A stretch of 64,000 nt of DNA from Bromus sterilis (taxonomy: Eukaryota; Streptophyta; Magnoliopsida; Poales; Poaceae): the NCBI GenBank assembly GCA_950022295.1, contig OX465600.1:203079782-203143781 (forward strand), given 5' to 3'. This document shows, piece by piece, positions 22,459-32,933 of this stretch (position 1 is the stretch's first letter; the number at the start of each line of letters is the position of its first letter). Under the pieces are notes generated by a model that saw only the letters and a program-made list of their open reading frames with translations, had not been told where the DNA came from and ran no database searches. The position numbers and the translations under genes are program-made.

Positions 22459-25359
22459 TCACCCGACAGATGTGTAGAGTTCATTGTAGATCTTGCCCCA
22501 GGAACCGCACCAATTTCTAGACGCCCATACAAAATGGCCCCACGTGAGTTAGCTGAGCTTAAAACCCAACTGGAAGCTTTGTTGGAAAAAGGCTTCATCC
22601 GCCCTAGCTCATCGCCATGGGGTTGCCCCGTTCTGTTCGTAACGAAGAAAGATGGAACAGAAAGGATGTGCGTAGACTATCGCCCGCTAAATTTAGCGAC
22701 GATAAAGAACAAGTACCCACCGCCCAGGATCAATGATCTTTATGATCAACTTGCAGGATCCTCTGCCTTCTCCAAGATGGATTTGAGATTAGGTTATCAT
22801 CAAATCAAAATCCGAAACGAGGACATTCCCAAAACGGCTTTTACTACTCGTTATGGTCTTTACGAGTACACCGTCATGTCCTTTGGTTTAACCAATGCCC
22901 CCGCCACTTTCTCACGCATGATGAATTCGATCTTCATGGAGTACTTAGATAAATTTGTTGTAGTTTATCTCGATGACATTCTCATCTACTCGAAGAACGA
23001 AGCAGAACATGCCGAACACCTAAGGCTGGTATTGATGAAACTTAGAGAGCACCGCCTGTATGCTAAATTCTCCAAGTGTGAATTTTGGCTACCAGAAGTG
23101 ACCTACTTAGGCCACGTGATTTCTGCAAAAGGCATTGCTGTGAATCCCGAGAGAGTTCAGGCCGTTTTTGACTGGACTCCACCTGAATCGGTTAAGCAAG
23201 TTAGGAGTTTTCTTGGCCTAGCCAGCTATTGCCGTCGCTTCGTCGAGAGCTTTTCTAAAGTTCCAAAGCCTCTAACTGAACTCCTCAAGAAAGATAAGAA
23301 ATTCTTATGGACTCCCAAGTGCGAGGAAAGCTTTCAAGAGCTAAAAAGAAGATTGACTTCTGCACCCGTACTTGCACCTCCAGACACCAAAAAGGTTTTC
23401 GAGATCTATTGTGACGCATCACGACAAGGGTTAGGATGCATACTTCTGCAAGATTGACATGTGGTAGCTTATGCTTCACGCCAGTTGCGGCCACATGAAG
23501 AGAACTATCCTACCCATGACCTTGAACTCGCTGCCGTAGTTCATGCCCTAACAACTTGGCGACATTACCTCCTTGGTAATCGTTGTGAGATTTATTCCGA
23601 CCACCAAAGCCTCAAATACATTTTCACCCAGCCAGATCTTAATCTCAGGCAAAGACGCTGGATTGAGTTGATAAAAGATTATGACTTAGGAATTTCTTAT
23701 ACCCCAGGCAAGGCCAATGTCATAGCTGATGCACTAAGTCGTAAGTCGTATTGTGACAACCTCATGTTACAACAGTATCAACCACTTCTTCATGAGGAAT
23801 TTCAAAAGCTCAACCTCGAGATTGTTCCTCGTGGATCTCTTTTCAACTTGGTGGCGAAACCAAACCTTGAGGATCAAATCGTAGTTGCCCAAAGACGTGC
23901 ACGAGGTGTACGCCGGATCAAGGAGAACATTGCTAGCAGAGTTGCTAAATGTTTCTCCACAGATAGCAAGGGAATGGTATTCTTTGAAAATCGTTTGGTA
24001 GTACCTAAGAATAGGGAACTAAGGCAACTCATCCTCAAAGAATCCCATGACACACCCCTCTCGATTCATCCCTATAGCACAAAAATGTACCGAGATCTAC
24101 GCCAGAGATTTTGGTGGACGAGGATGAAGAGAGACATTGCTCGATTTGTTGCCGAATGTGATGTTTGTCGCCGCATTAAGGCAGAACATCAAAGACCTGC
24201 AGGTACACTTCAACCTTTGCCTATTCCAGAGTGGAAATGGGACAAAGTCGGTATGGACTTCATCACCGGCTTTCCAAAAACCCAGAAAGGAAACGACACC
24301 ATCTTCGTTGTCATAGATAGGCTTTCCAAAGTTGCTCACTTCCTTCCAGTTCGCGAGTCTATAAATGCTAGCCCGTTAGCGGACTTGTACATCTCTAGAA
24401 TTGTATCCCTTCACGGTGTTCCTTTGGAAATCAATTCTGATCGTGGTAGCCTTTTCACCTCTAGATTTTGGGGAAGCTTTCAGAATGCTATGGGAACTCA
24501 TATTTCCTTTAGTACAGCATTCCATCCTCAGCCTAGCGGTCAAGTCGAAAGGGTTAACCAAATTCTTGAAGACATGCTCAGAGCTTGTGTTATCTCATTC
24601 GGAAAGAATTGGGAGAAATCTCTGCCATTCGCCGAATTTTCTTATAACAATAGCTTCCAATCTAGTCTGAACATGGCTCCTTTTGAACTCCTTTATGGAC
24701 GACGATGTCGAACACCACTAAACGGGTCAGAAAACGGTGAAAGACAATTCTTCGGACCGGACATGATCAAGGAAGCAGAAGAGCAAGTTCGCATTGTTCG
24801 TGATCAATTGAAAGCAGCCCAGTCTCGTCAGAAGAGCTACGATGATCGTCATCATAGGCAAGAAAGCTACAATCTGGATGAGAAGGCTTACCTTCGGGTT
24901 ACTCCTCTGAAGAGAACCCAACGTTTCGGTATCAAAGGCAAGTTAGCCCCACGTTACATCGGACTTTTCCGCAATCTTGCTAAACGTGGAGAAGTTGCCT
25001 ACCAACTTGAACTACCCCCGCACCTTTCCCGAGTACATGATGTATTCCATGTGTCCCAACTCAGGCGTTGCTTCAAGGACCCCATCCGCGAAGTCGACCA
25101 TGATACGCTTGATCTCCAAGATGACCTTTCTTATCGAGAATACCCCGTTCGTATTCTTGATTTCGCAGAGCGTGTCACTCATCGTCGGAAGATTAAGTTT
25201 CTGAAATTGCATTGGTCACACCACTCTGAGAGAGAAGCTACGTGGGAAAGAGAAGACCGTCTCAGTGCCGAGTATCCCTCCTTCCTCCCGCAGACTTCTG
25301 AATCTCGGGACGAGATTCTGTTGAGTGGGGGCGAGTTGTCAGAACCCTCTGTTAGGTAA
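22459..25359 (+). pseudogene. pol: Element E Pol: RT, RNase H, integrase with chromodomain-like end; one stop
   Basis: The frame is open from after a TAG at 22456 and has an ATG at 22534. Counted from that Met, RT shows MCVDYRPLN near 45, FGLTNAPATF near 117 and YLDD at 145-148. RNase H has YCDAS, ELAAVVHAL, and DHQSLKY with ADALSRK. One in-frame TGA (23455-23457) interrupts between LLQD and VVAYASRQL inside RNase H. Integrase follows with its finger (CDVCR) and D, D, E in GMDFITG, NSDRGSLF and GQVERVNQ. The last 60 or so residues (REYPVRILD ... ATWERED ... YPSFL) have the chromodomain pattern of Tekay elements. The stop lies 23 bases inside the 3' LTR, so the last codons are LTR-encoded. Confidence 0.9.
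25321..25336 (+). other. Polypurine tract of element E
   Basis: TTGAGTGGGGGCGAGT directly precedes the 3' LTR. It is also coding, being within pol. Confidence 0.7.
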
Positions 25360-28300
25360 TGTGCTAGGTTTAGCAAGTCACTTGCATCATGTTAAAAATT
25401 TCAAAGAAATCATTGAAATGAAATTCAAAAGCAAAATGGGAGAAGGAACCCCCCAAGATGAATTAATTCAAAAGGCCAGATAAAAAGTTGCTCCAAAAAT
25501 TCCTTTTGCATTTTTGAAAAGTCCTATAAATGAGTGTGATCACATACCAAGTGATGTGGGACCCACCCCATGCTCATGGATTTTTCAAATATTCAAACAG
25601 GAGCATGGATTAATTCAAAAACCCCTATTTGAATTAAAGTTCAAATATGTTGAATTTTAAAAAGTGCCAAACTTTATCAGTGGCTAGTCTAATATAATAT
25701 GAGGCCATATAAAAAGTTTCAGCATTTTTAAAAATGCCTAGCTATTTATTTTTAGCATGGCCAACATATTACAGAAAAGGAAATAGAAAAGAAATAAAAA
25801 GAAAAGAAACTTACCTGGGCAAAGGGGCCCAACTTGTCGCCCCATGGCCCAGCTGGCCCAGCCCACCACCCAACCCCCCTTGGCGTCTTCCTCAACCAGC
25901 TCGGTGGCGAGCTGGGAGGGAGCCGACGACGCCACCGCGACAGCCCCATCGCCTACGTCTCTCCCCTGCCCTCTCCTCGCGCCACGAGGACGCCCAGAGG
26001 CCCCCGCACCCTTTCCCCCTCTCGTTGTTCTCTCTGCATCACCTCCCTCGCCGTTTTCTTCGCCGCCAGAGGGCCGCCGTGGAGCGCGTCGTCGAGCACG
26101 CGTGGCCAACGAACACAACTCGGTGCGCCACCATGTCCCTCGTCTTCGCCGTGGTCGTCTTCATCTTGGTGCGGAAGGAATCGGACCCGTACACCCCGAG
26201 CACGTCGTCCCCTTCGTCGAGCCGCCGCTGGACCTGCAAGAGCTCGTCGCCGATTCCGCCACAATCGCAGCTCCTCCGGCCTCCTCAACCCCGTCTTTGC
26301 ATTCGTGGTGAGCCCCTGAGCATTTCCCCTCCGCTCCCGTGTTTCTCCCCTTCCTCTAGCTGCGGCCGCCATGGGAGCCCCCGCCCTGTTGTCCTTTGTG
26401 TTGCTGCACGCTCCAGAAGTCCAACGCACCCATAACCGTGTCCTCCCGTGCACTGAAGCGAGGACCTCGCCGTTGCCGTGCCTCTGCTGCCGCTTTTCTT
26501 GACGACGGCGAAGCTCCGATGACCCCCTTGGTCCCTCGACTCCACCCAGCGACGCGCGCGGACTCCATCTAACCGTAGATGGTCTCAGCGGGAAAAACGG
26601 TGGCCGGAATCGCCGTCCCGTGCGAGCGCCTCCGCACTTGACGCCACCGGCGGCTAGCCGCCGGCAAGGCACGCTAATTAGGGGCTAACCCCCCTGTTAG
26701 TTGACCCCAGGTCAATGACAGGTGGTCCCCCCAGGCCTTAACCCCCCTCTGTTTAATTTAAACAGAGGGATTAAACCCTGTGTAACTGACAGCCTAGGCC
26801 CACCTGTCAGCCCCCCCCCACACGCCAGCATGACGTCAGTCTGGCGCAATAAGTCGATTAAATTGATTAAATCAATTACAGAAAATCCAGAAAATAGCCA
26901 AATCTTTAGAAAATCATAACTAATTCATATTAACTCCAAATTGGACAAATAATATGTCTAAAATTATCAGAAAAATACAAGGATTATGAATATGCAACTT
27001 GTTTCTATGTTTGACCATTTTAAAATGGGTGAACAGTAGCAAACATGCATATGGATCCTTTTTGAATTCAAATTTGGAGTGAATTTGCAAATGATTTTGC
27101 AACACATTTAATTTAGATGGATTCATCCACACATCAGAAGCTTTATCTCAACTATACAACATCACTTCATGATCAACTTTTTCAAATGAACATTCATGCA
27201 TTCAAATGCATTTGAATTTCATCGATAAATCAAATGGAGTTTGAATTTGCATTTCAAATGCAATATACTCATTTTAAATGGAATGCTCAACACATCAGTA
27301 CCATGAACATCACCATTACAATCTTATTCATGTGATTGTGCATTGTACATTATGTTGATCCTATGATTGTCATGTTGCTGATAGAAGTGGAGCCGGAACC
27401 CGAGACCACCCCCTTCGTTGAAGACACCATACCGAACCTCGTCAGCAAGGCAAGCAAACCCCCATTGATCATGTCGATAAAATCCCACTTCCCTCTCATG
27501 TCTCACTTATGCATTGTATAGGATGATTACCATGCTACGTTTCTACCGCATAGATGAACCCATTCCTTTGCATGACCTATCATTGTCACAGTAGTAGGCA
27601 AACCACAATCCTAGCAAATGTAGGAGTTGATTGATATCATGTGCCCCCTGCAATTGTTACTGCTTATTGCATGCTTAGAGTGATACAATGATGTTACTGT
27701 TATGTGAGTCGGGATGGTAGTGATCATGTTGATGATGGTGGAAAGGTGTTGGTGAATCTACACTAATACAAGGTGAACGATGAGAGGCTGTGTAGGAGTA
27801 CACAGTGGGTTGTCTCGTTGAACACCGCCCTAAGTCCAAGTTCTTGTGTGGTGATCCAAGATGAAGAGTACAACGACACATTGGGCTCACTGACCCCTCT
27901 CAACCTATTAACTCATCCCTTTCGATGTCCAGATGTCGCAATAGTTCGGAGTTCTGGTGGCACGCAAAAGACGGTAACTGATGACACGTGTGTGTAGTGG
28001 TACACCCCTGCAGGGTTAATAAAACTATTGGAATAGCCGCGTCCGCGGATAAGGACTTCTTGGAAAGCTTAGCTTGATTATTAGACAACTTGAACTGGAT
28101 ACTTCTAAAATACACCAAGATAAGTGTGAGTGCTATGGCGTGCTTTCTCGTGGGGAAGTCGAAGAAGGCACCATAGTGGTGTAATTGATTGGAGATGTAG
28201 TGGACTCGTGTACGCTTCTTACCTCAAGTCTGGTACTCATAGTTCAGGACTAGCCAAGTCAAAGCTGGCACTTCTGCAAGTGAAACCCCACCTCCCTTTA

Positions 28301-29182
28301 CCTTGATACATGTGCATGAGTAGTATAGTTCCTACGTATGTCTTGCTGAGTACGACTTTGTACTCACGTTTGCTTATTCTATGTTTTAGATGAACCCACT
28401 TACCTGATGGTGGCTTCTACCCGAAGCTCGAAGATTGAAGACTCAGACCAAGACCAAGCTAGTGTAGTCCCAGTCAGACGACTGGTTCCCTCGTGGAGGG
28501 CTTGTTTATAGTCAAGGCTTCTCTAAGCCATTTGTTAAACTTGTCTGTACTCAGACCTACTTTGCTTCCGCATGTTTGATGTAATGTTGGATCACAGACT
28601 TGTGATCTCTGTGTGCACTCTGTAAGAGTTATTAATAAAGATGTATACATTGTAGAGAATTGCAATGATACCTGATGTTCATACAAGGCATGTGTGCTGC
28701 GTGTATGTTTATAACATGCATGTCTTAGTTTGGGTTTTCGAGACCTTAGTTGTGATCTGGCTGGCGGTCTTTTATGCACCAAGTGGCCCTTAGACGTGCG
28801 CAGCTTGGGGCATCGCGATGCGATTGTTCGTGACTCCGTCACGTGCACACTTTGATGTATGATCGAGCCCGCCCTAGACCCCGACTAAGTGATCGGGCTG
28901 GAGTAAGTCTATGTAAGGGTTATAATACAATCGATAGTATGGTTGAGGCGACTTGTCTATGAGTATGGGAGTTCACCACCCATATCATTTAGACTTGTGT
29001 GCGGACGATGAGGACCCATTTCAGTTGATCATCCGCCCTGGATGGGATGCCCCTCACGTTCGATGCTTTCCGAGAACGTTCTGTGCTTGGCCTTGTCTGC
29101 TCAGACAAGTGGGTACGGTTCTCGGCTCTCCATATGATTGTGTTGTAGCGAGGCTTGCATACGCTAACCCCGGGTCCCGACA
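25337..29182 (+). repeat. 3' LTR of element E
   Basis: 3846 bp, nearly the same as the 5' LTR, including the GC-rich block (about 25810-26670) and palindrome. It lacks roughly 250 bp at 27957 relative to the 5' LTR and to G, the junction reading TTCTGGTGGCACGC. The deletion removed the region into which F inserted in the other LTR. Confidence 0.88.
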
Positions 29183-29187
29183 CCCTT

Positions 29188-29229
29188 CGACGCAATAAAA
29201 TGATGTTGCCCAAATACTACCACCTCAAA
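29188..29229 (+). other. Element D resumes after E
   Basis: The TSD copy ccctt (29183-29187) is followed by D sequence leading into the tandem repeat. Confidence 0.7.
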
Positions 29230-29640
29230 GCACTCGGGGGCTCAAGCACAAACTCCCCCCGAGAGACGCTATCGTCGCTCACGCGATCTTTACTTAAAGC
29301 ACTCGGGGGCTCGAGTACAAAACTCCCCCCGAGAGACGCTATTGTCGCTCACGCGATCTTTACTTAAAGCACTCGGGGGCTCGAGCACAAACTCCCCCCG
29401 AGAGACGCTATCGTCGCTCACACGATCTTTACTTAAAGCACTCGGGGGCTCGAGTACAAAACTCCCCCCGAGAGACGCTATCGTCGCTCACGCGATCTTT
29501 ACTTAAAGCACTCGGGGGGCTCGAGTACAAAACTTCCCCCGAGAGACGCTATCATTGCTCACGCGATCTTTACTTAAAATCACTCGGGGGCTCGAGGACC
29601 ATCTCCCCCGAGAGACGCTATCACCGCTCACTCAACCCGA
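29230..29640 (+). repeat. Six-unit minisatellite of about 70 bp in the D 3' region
   Basis: Units start GCACTCGGGGGCTC at 29230, 29299, 29369, 29438 and 29508, and in diverged form near 29581; spacing is 69-73 bp. Each unit also holds CCCCCCGAGAGACGCTAT and CTCACGCGATCTTTACTT. The unit core CACTCGGGGGCT is also the core of the element's polypurine tract at 32482-32495. Confidence 0.9.
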
Positions 29641-30492
29641 AACTTAAAAGGGTCCAAGAAAAAACCCCTGACAGGCGCCACCTGCCGAAAACAGATCGAA
29701 GTGAAAGGGAAGACACGGCTACAACCAGATGGAACACTAAGTATTCCAGAGAAACATGGATGAAGCGCACGACACAGACAATCCTTTAGTCTTCACCTGA
29801 TCGCCAAACGATCACCTAAAGACTCGGGGGCTACTCCCAACGGGAGCGCTGTCGCGCACCCGATAAAATACAACAGTTAACAGAAGAACGATGAAAACAA
29901 TAAAGCTCAGCCTACGTTCGACTCTACAACTCGAACGTAGCCTGGGGGGGGGGGTACTCCCATCGGGAGCGCTGTCGCGCACCTAATAGAATCCACAGTA
30001 CAAGGACTTGACGGACTCGAAGACATCTCTCGTTGAAAGACTTAAAAATAGATCACATCAGAAAAGGACTCAAAGACAGATTCCATTACAAGGAGGCAAA
30101 CACACTTCGCATTACAAGGACCCGAAGATCATTCTCAGTACAAAAGATTCAAAGTACATTGGATAGAAGGCAGCTCTGATTACTCGAAGGAAATCCTCAT
30201 TACATGGAGAACTAACCTAGTTACAAAAGACACAAGCAGCCGATAAGCCTACAACATCAATCACCCAAGGAATTATGACTTCTACATGTGTGCCCATGCT
30301 GGGATGATTGGCACTGAGACAATGAGCATCATCACAGACAAAGAAGGAGTCGAAGCAGCCATCTCACGATGCCAATGACATAACAAAAGGTGAAGCTCGA
30401 CTTATTTGCGGAGCAACGAAGATGATGCTCCACCAGCTTCTTCTCCAGCTCCACCCGAGCTGCCGACGAAGATGACGCCTCTACCTCCAGTT
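29641..30492 (+). other. Element D non-coding 3' region
   Basis: No supported coding frame. It holds two copies of a G-tract followed by TACTCCCA[AT]CGGGAGCGCTG (about 29826-29850 and 29944-29970), a run of 11 G at 29944-29954, and a hairpin with 10-base arms CTACGTTCGA/TCGAACGTAG (29912-29940). Confidence 0.6.
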
Positions 30493-31119
30493 CTACAAGG
30501 TCGCCTGGCGCACCCGCTTGATCGGTGGCTTGACGTCAAGGTCCTCTCCAGAGCCAGAGGGCACAACATCACCACCCGAAGAGTCGCCGGAGGAGGAAGC
30601 AGTTGAAGACGCAGGTGTAGGACTCCTCGACCTGTCGGAACCGTCGCTGCTTGTCTCCTGCCAGTACGGATCCATGCGATTGCCGCTCGGGTCAAAAGCG
30701 CGGATGGTAAGAGTATCTTCGCCATCAAAGCGGCAACAGAGGGTATCACCATCACGCAAGTTCAAGCGTCGAGCAAACGACTTCCAGCCAAAGCCAAGAA
30801 AAATCAAGCGGGAACTATCGATCTCCAACTTAACATAAGAAGGAGACCGAGTGCACCCCTGAAGACGAAGCAGCAAGCCATCAAGACTACGCTCAAAAAC
30901 AAGGGCAGAAAATGCAGAAGGAAGCAGAATGCGAGCAGCGTTCCGGCCACAGACGCGTAGGAGGAAATCATAGCGCCAAAAACCCTCCTCCGAGGAAGAG
31001 GAGGAAGGCGTCGACGGTGCACCACGACGGCCACCGCGAGAAGATCGTGAAGTACGACCACCGCGACCACGGCGAACCCGGCTGCGGCTAGTCATACCTA
31101 CACTTCGTTTTGGCCCCAT
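30493..31119 (-). CDS. Antisense ORF of element D: B3-domain-like putative DNA-binding protein
   Basis: An uninterrupted 208-codon frame starts at ATG 31119 on the minus strand. Residues 1-45 are Arg/Gly/Ser-rich, then a SSSSSEE stretch. Residues about 50-147 read like a B3 fold: a start DFLLRV, LLPSAFSALV at 65-74, VKLEI at 96-100, FGWKSFARRLNLRDGD at 110-125, and a last strand LTIRAFD at 137-143. The pattern GW..F...L..GD and the closing FD are typical of plant B3 (REM-like) domains. The tail is Ser/Asp-rich and ends with a basic KRVR, a possible nuclear signal. A TATA box lies 69 bases upstream. B3 proteins bind DNA in the nucleus. Tat elements are known to carry extra ORFs, some antisense after pol (maize Grande is an example I recall). 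The B3 assignment is by eye and needs a profile search. Confidence 0.72.
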   Translation of the reverse strand: MGPKRSVGMTSRSRVRRGRGGRTSRSSRGGRRGAPSTPSSSSSEEGFWRYDFLLRVCGRNAARILLPSAFSALVFERSLDGLLLRLQGCTRSPSYVKLEIDSSRLIFLGFGWKSFARRLNLRDGDTLCCRFDGEDTLTIRAFDPSGNRMDPYWQETSSDGSDRSRSPTPASSTASSSGDSSGGDVVPSGSGEDLDVKPPIKRVRQATL

Positions 31120-31187
31120 GAGGAGATGAAGAAGAGGAGCAAGAGGGGCAGAGGCCGAACACTACTACCGGATGAAGAAAAGGGGTC

Positions 31188-31195
31188 TATTTATA
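31188..31195 (-). promoter_or_regulatory. TATA box for the antisense B3-like ORF
   Basis: TATAAATA on the minus strand, in the context GCTATAAATAGACCCC, 69 bases before the ATG at 31119. That allows a leader of about 35-40 bases. It is not in an LTR, so it is an internal antisense promoter of element D. Confidence 0.65.
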
Positions 31196-31591
31196 GCACA
31201 AAACCAAGGGCACGCAGAAGCCCAGACGACGGCAAAAATCAATTCAAAGAACAAACATGCCGGGCGATTCGAATTCCGAGACAAAGATGCCTTCACACGG
31301 GCGGCACTGTGCGCTGGACGCGTCAAATCTCGCGCGTTTTCAATACATGCATCGGTAACTCAACAGGCGGCTGCAACACGCCACTAAGACCATCATTATG
31401 ACCGGTCAGGAAGACATTACGGTTCGCAGACAGAGCATCTTCGACAGTCCTCCAGCAAGGAGATCGTTATCCTCACCAATAAAAGGTAAATTAAAACGGC
31501 AGGGCAAAAAGAAAATGCAGTCTGCAAGTACCATTTTCTCCAACTCAAATACATTTTTCAAATATATTTAACTCCCATCGGGAGCGTATCC
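31196..31591 (+). other. Element D non-coding region upstream of the antisense ORF
   Basis: No supported gene. It would contain the upstream promoter region of the antisense ORF. A CTCCCATCGGGAG hairpin motif occurs at 31571-31583, matching those near 29835 and 29960. Confidence 0.5.
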
Positions 31592-31852
31592 ACCCATGAG
31601 AGTTTCGGGTGCTCCTTCACCTAAAAGAAAAGACGTGATCGAGTGATTACTCGCACCCATGAGAGTTTCGGGTGCTCCCTCACCTAAAGGAAAGATGTGT
31701 TCGAGTGATTACTCGCACACATGAAGAGTTTCGGGTGCTCCCTCACCACGACAAAAGATAAGAAGACCTGCACTCGTCAGATCGTACGGGCCCAGAGTAT
31801 CGGGTGCTCCCTCACCCCGAAAGCGAAGACAATACTCGAGTGATTACTCGCA
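31592..31852 (+). repeat. Second minisatellite of about 63 bp in element D
   Basis: Units start ACCCATGAGAGTTTCGGG at 31592 and 31655, with diverged units near 31717 and 31796. Each contains TTTCGGGTGCTCC or a near copy, and GAGTGATTACTCGC recurs between them. Four units, the third longer. Confidence 0.8.
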
Positions 31853-32480
31853 AAACTCTATGTATCCGAGCACTCGAAGACCTCCCGAGCAATTACTCCT
31901 CGCCGGAGCGTTCGGCAAAAGCTCCGCGAGTGACCGCTAAAACAACTCACTTGATTGTTTATTCCAAGTGGGTGCATTATCTACTAGGCTCCGCGCCTCA
32001 ATAAAAATACATATTCCTGGAACACGATACACTATGCCCAGATGCCACGCAAGCTTAGCGTGTAGGTAAGACCCTGCTGCACAGATCGGCCGGGCTGGGA
32101 CTTTCCGCAGAGCGATTTCACTCCCAACCTTTTCCATGCGCTTGCATTATAGAAAAATCCGGGCAGACACGCCTAGGCTACGAACTTTACTGGCGGCAAT
32201 TGATCACTGTTAGACCTGCAGCGGCATGACTTTTGCTCGACACCAGTGTTCCAAGCTCATGTAGAGGGACGTGAGTTTGATTGGGCTACTGCGGTATTTG
32301 CCATTAGTGCAATTCACCAAGACTCGACCAGTCGACTCCTTGGGCCCTTTCAGCTTAGCATTCCCTCGAAACAGGTTTTGTCATGGCCCCAGACTGCCAG
32401 CGACCCGCGGTTGAACCGTGCATACCTAAAAACGACGCAAGAATGGACTCGATTCCCTGCGCGACTCTTCGAGCCCCCCA
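31853..32480 (+). other. Element D sequence before the polypurine tract
   Basis: No coding frame with recognisable domains. A 122-codon frame at 32246-32614 runs into the LTR and has no domain. Confidence 0.5.
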
Positions 32481-32496
32481 GGCACTCGGGGGCTAC
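32481..32496 (+). other. Polypurine tract of element D
   Basis: GGCACTCGGGGGCTAC abuts the 3' LTR start TGACGAGG. It is the start point for plus-strand DNA synthesis and matches the core of the 70 bp repeat. Confidence 0.75.
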
Positions 32497-32928
32497 TGAC
32501 GAGGGGGTGACCCCACGACTCCTATGGATGGGCCTACCCGGTGTACCCGTAGACAGAAGGCCCACAGAGATGCCGCCTGGGCCCAGCCTTTGCCCACTAG
32601 TGGCACCGACATAGGAGTCCGCGACTTATAAGGAAGGTGCAAACCTGCCGTACGGAACAAGATCAGGGTTAGGAAACCTCATCTGTAATGCAGGACGAAC
32701 TTCCCGAGACCTAGCCTAGTATATAAGGGCTAGGAGGGGAGACGTCGAGATCAAGCAATACACAATTTGTAACCCTAGCCTTGGCATCCCTATAATCGCC
32801 ATCTCGAATCAATAACATCGAGCAGAAACGTATCCTCCTGTTAGCCGACGAGCTATCGTCCAACTTGTGCCTCTCATGACTAACCCAGGATCCCTGACCA
32901 TGGGATTTTCCGGGGTACATCCCCGTCA
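32497..32928 (+). repeat. 3' LTR of element D
   Basis: 432 bp, with only scattered differences from 8542-8973, followed by the TSD cacga (32929-32933). TATATAA at 32720-32726 lies in the same inverted repeat as in the 5' LTR. Confidence 0.9.
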
Positions 32929-32933
32929 CACGA

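Larger units (their letters stand above)
14013..29182 (+). mobile_element. Element E: Tekay/Del-like chromovirus (Gypsy) without gag, 4.1 kb LTR family
   Basis: LTRs start TGTCAGAACCCTCTG and end GGGTCCCGACA at 14013-21788 (with F inside) and 25337-29182. The TSD ccctt is perfect (14008-14012, 29183-29187). The primer site TGGTATCAGAGC (21793-21804) pairs with initiator tRNA-Met. The internal region holds pol only. The same LTR family occurs as solo LTR G (36398-40483) and at the right edge (60584-64000). The Tekay/Del call comes from RT/RNase H sequence and a C-terminal chromodomain-like region. It inserted 41 bp after the pol stop of D. Confidence 0.9.
8542..32928 (+). mobile_element. Element D: Tat-lineage (RIRE2-like) Gypsy retrotransposon with archaeal-type RNase H and an antisense ORF
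   Basis: Two 432 bp LTRs (8542-8973, 32497-32928) start TGACGAGGGGGTGACC and end ACATCCCCGTCA. The TSD cacga is perfect (8537-8541, 32929-32933). The primer site TTGGCACCGTCTGTGGGAA is typical of Tat elements. Pol has protease, RT, RNase H, a second archaeal-type RNase H and integrase, the domain order of the Tat lineage. Own sequence is about 9.2 kb: 8542-14012 and 29188-32928. The 3.3 kb between pol and the 3' LTR holds minisatellites and an antisense ORF. Element E sits 41 bp after the pol stop. Confidence 0.9.

Noticed and set aside
14013..27957. Segmental duplication of gene-like DNA (14013-16850 and 25337-27957)
   Set aside because: The copies are the two LTRs of element E, shown by the shared termini, primer site, polypurine tract and TSD ccctt.
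29230..29640. CRISPR-like array of regular repeats
   Set aside because: The whole 70 bp unit is repeated, with no unique spacers, inside a plant retrotransposon.
30402..31070. Other minus-strand frames overlapping the B3-like ORF (30402-30755, 30804-31070)
   Set aside because: They lack any domain pattern and lie out of phase with the B3-like frame.
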